Positions 63,567-64,000 of a stretch of 64,000 bases of DNA are shown one piece after another. The notes under the pieces were generated by a model. The model was not told where the DNA came from. It ran no database searches and was given only the letters and a program-made list of their open reading frames with translations. Within the stretch, counting starts at the first letter, position 1; each line of letters opens with the position of its first letter. Both the position numbers and the translations under genes were made by a program. This stretch comes from Vibrio cidicii (lineage in GTDB: Bacteria > Pseudomonadota > Gammaproteobacteria > Enterobacterales > Vibrionaceae): assembly GCF_009763805.1 (NCBI RefSeq), contig NZ_CP046804.1, positions 2,294,001 to 2,358,000 of the forward strand, given 5' to 3'.

Positions 63567-63608
63567 CAAACCTTCTATTATCAGACACTTCTGATAATAG
63601 AAGGTTTG
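63567..63608 (-). promoter_or_regulatory. Perfect 19-bp hairpin covering the yggE ribosome site
   Basis: Arms 63567-63585 and 63590-63608, 4-nt loop, ending 4 bp before the yggE start codon. It lies downstream of argP, so it may be the argP terminator, but on the minus strand it is not followed by a T tract. The GAAGG that would bind the ribosome is in the downstream arm. Confidence 0.6.
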
Positions 63609-63668
63609 GCCAATTAACCAATATCTGGCGATGATTTCTTACACAATTTTGACGCGCTCAGCACGTCC

Positions 63669-64000
63669 CTACTGCGGAAGGTGAGCCTGTGCATAGCTGA
63701 CAATCGCTTGGGATATTTCTTGCAAAATGCCCGTCTCCAATTGCCAGTGATGCCAGTAAATACGGTTGGAAAGCAGAAAACCTGGAGTAATATCCACCAA
63801 TTCGCCCGAGAGCAACTCTCTTTCAATTTGTAATTTTGGGATCAAACAGTAAGCGATGCCCGATACCGCTAAGCGTACAAACGCCTCAGAAACTGCCGAC
63901 GTTATGATTGATCACGCTGTCTCTGGCAATATTGAAATGATCGGCAAGAAACTTACGATGCAAATCATCATACTGATCGTAGGAAACCGCAGGCGCTTTG
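63669..64000 (-). CDS. argP: LysR-family regulator ArgP (IciA), C-terminal part, frameshifted as read
   Basis: C-terminal effector domain of a LysR regulator, cut by the window edge (N-terminal HTH outside). The visible part reads [17 protein letters not shown], then SVINHNVGS. It breaks at 63889-63893 (coding strand GTTTC for GTTC). Removing one base gives [19 protein letters not shown] and continues through [16 protein letters not shown] to a stop at 63669 after YAQAHLPQ. The synteny with yggE, serA and rpiA supports ArgP, a lysine/arginine-responsive regulator. Confidence 0.85.

Overview
The window is chromosomal DNA from a Vibrio, probably of the V. vulnificus group. The evidence is the protein sequences (LuxS, RpoS, BarA, YgfB), the oxaloacetate decarboxylase sodium pump, and the gene order relA-mazG-pyrG-eno-ftsB-ispDF-truD-surE-pcm-nlpD-rpoS, mutS, pncC-recA-recX-alaS-lysC-csrA-tRNA. 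Most of it is conserved core genome. The only clear mobile element is a group II intron.

Layout. 1-8.2 kb: the end of a CorB/YfjD-type CBS protein, then on the minus strand luxS, an SLT-type lipoprotein, gshA, an M16 peptidase lipoprotein, yqaA and a quinone-reductase-like gene. 8.3-11.5 kb: the oadGAB sodium pump. 11.9-13.8 kb: a group II intron, apparently class C, sitting 6 nt past the terminator of a tRNA operon. 13.87-14.87 kb: six tRNA-Arg(ACG) and two tRNA-Ser(GCT). 15.1-21.8 kb: csrA, lysC, alaS, recX, recA, pncC. 21.9-24.4 kb: mutS. 24.5-38.9 kb: the rpoS-to-relA block and rlmD, with an unusual 147-bp tandem repeat of the eno tail and terminator at 30.6-31.1 kb. 39.0-41.8 kb: barA. 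41.9-51.1 kb: acpS-pdxJ-recO-era-rnc-lepB-lepA-rseCBA-rpoE. 51.4-56.2 kb: nadB, ygfX-sdhE, ygfZ, a YbaK-type deacylase, a possible CRP-linked small RNA, ytfK. 56.2-64 kb: ubiI-ubiH-ygfB, zapA-6S RNA-ygfA, rpiA, serA, a SIMPL-domain protein and the C-terminal part of argP.

The most striking observation: thirteen genes carry a +1 frameshift (M16 peptidase, intron maturase, recA, pncC, rpoS, pcm, eno, barA, lepA, nadB, ubiI, ygfB, argP). In every one, deleting a single base restores the expected family sequence, and the extra base is always the same event: GTTC read as GTTTC (GAAC read as GAAAC on the other strand). No other kind of indel is seen. Because eno and other important genes are hit, the cell's DNA is probably intact. 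I infer a systematic, motif-specific reading error, for which partial DNA modification of GAAC/GTTC is an attractive cause. GAAC/GTTC is a known phosphorothioation context of Dnd systems, and those systems modify only a fraction of their sites. This is a testable hypothesis, not a demonstrated fact. In the feature list these genes are given their full span and reconstructed length.

Functionally the window gathers many global regulators: RpoS, RpoE with RseABC, RelA, YtfK, CsrA, BarA, 6S RNA and LuxS. It also holds core DNA repair (RecA, RecX, MutS, RecO), translation (AlaS, LepA, Era, Rnc, TruD, RlmD) and isoprenoid, ubiquinone, NAD, PLP and serine biosynthesis.
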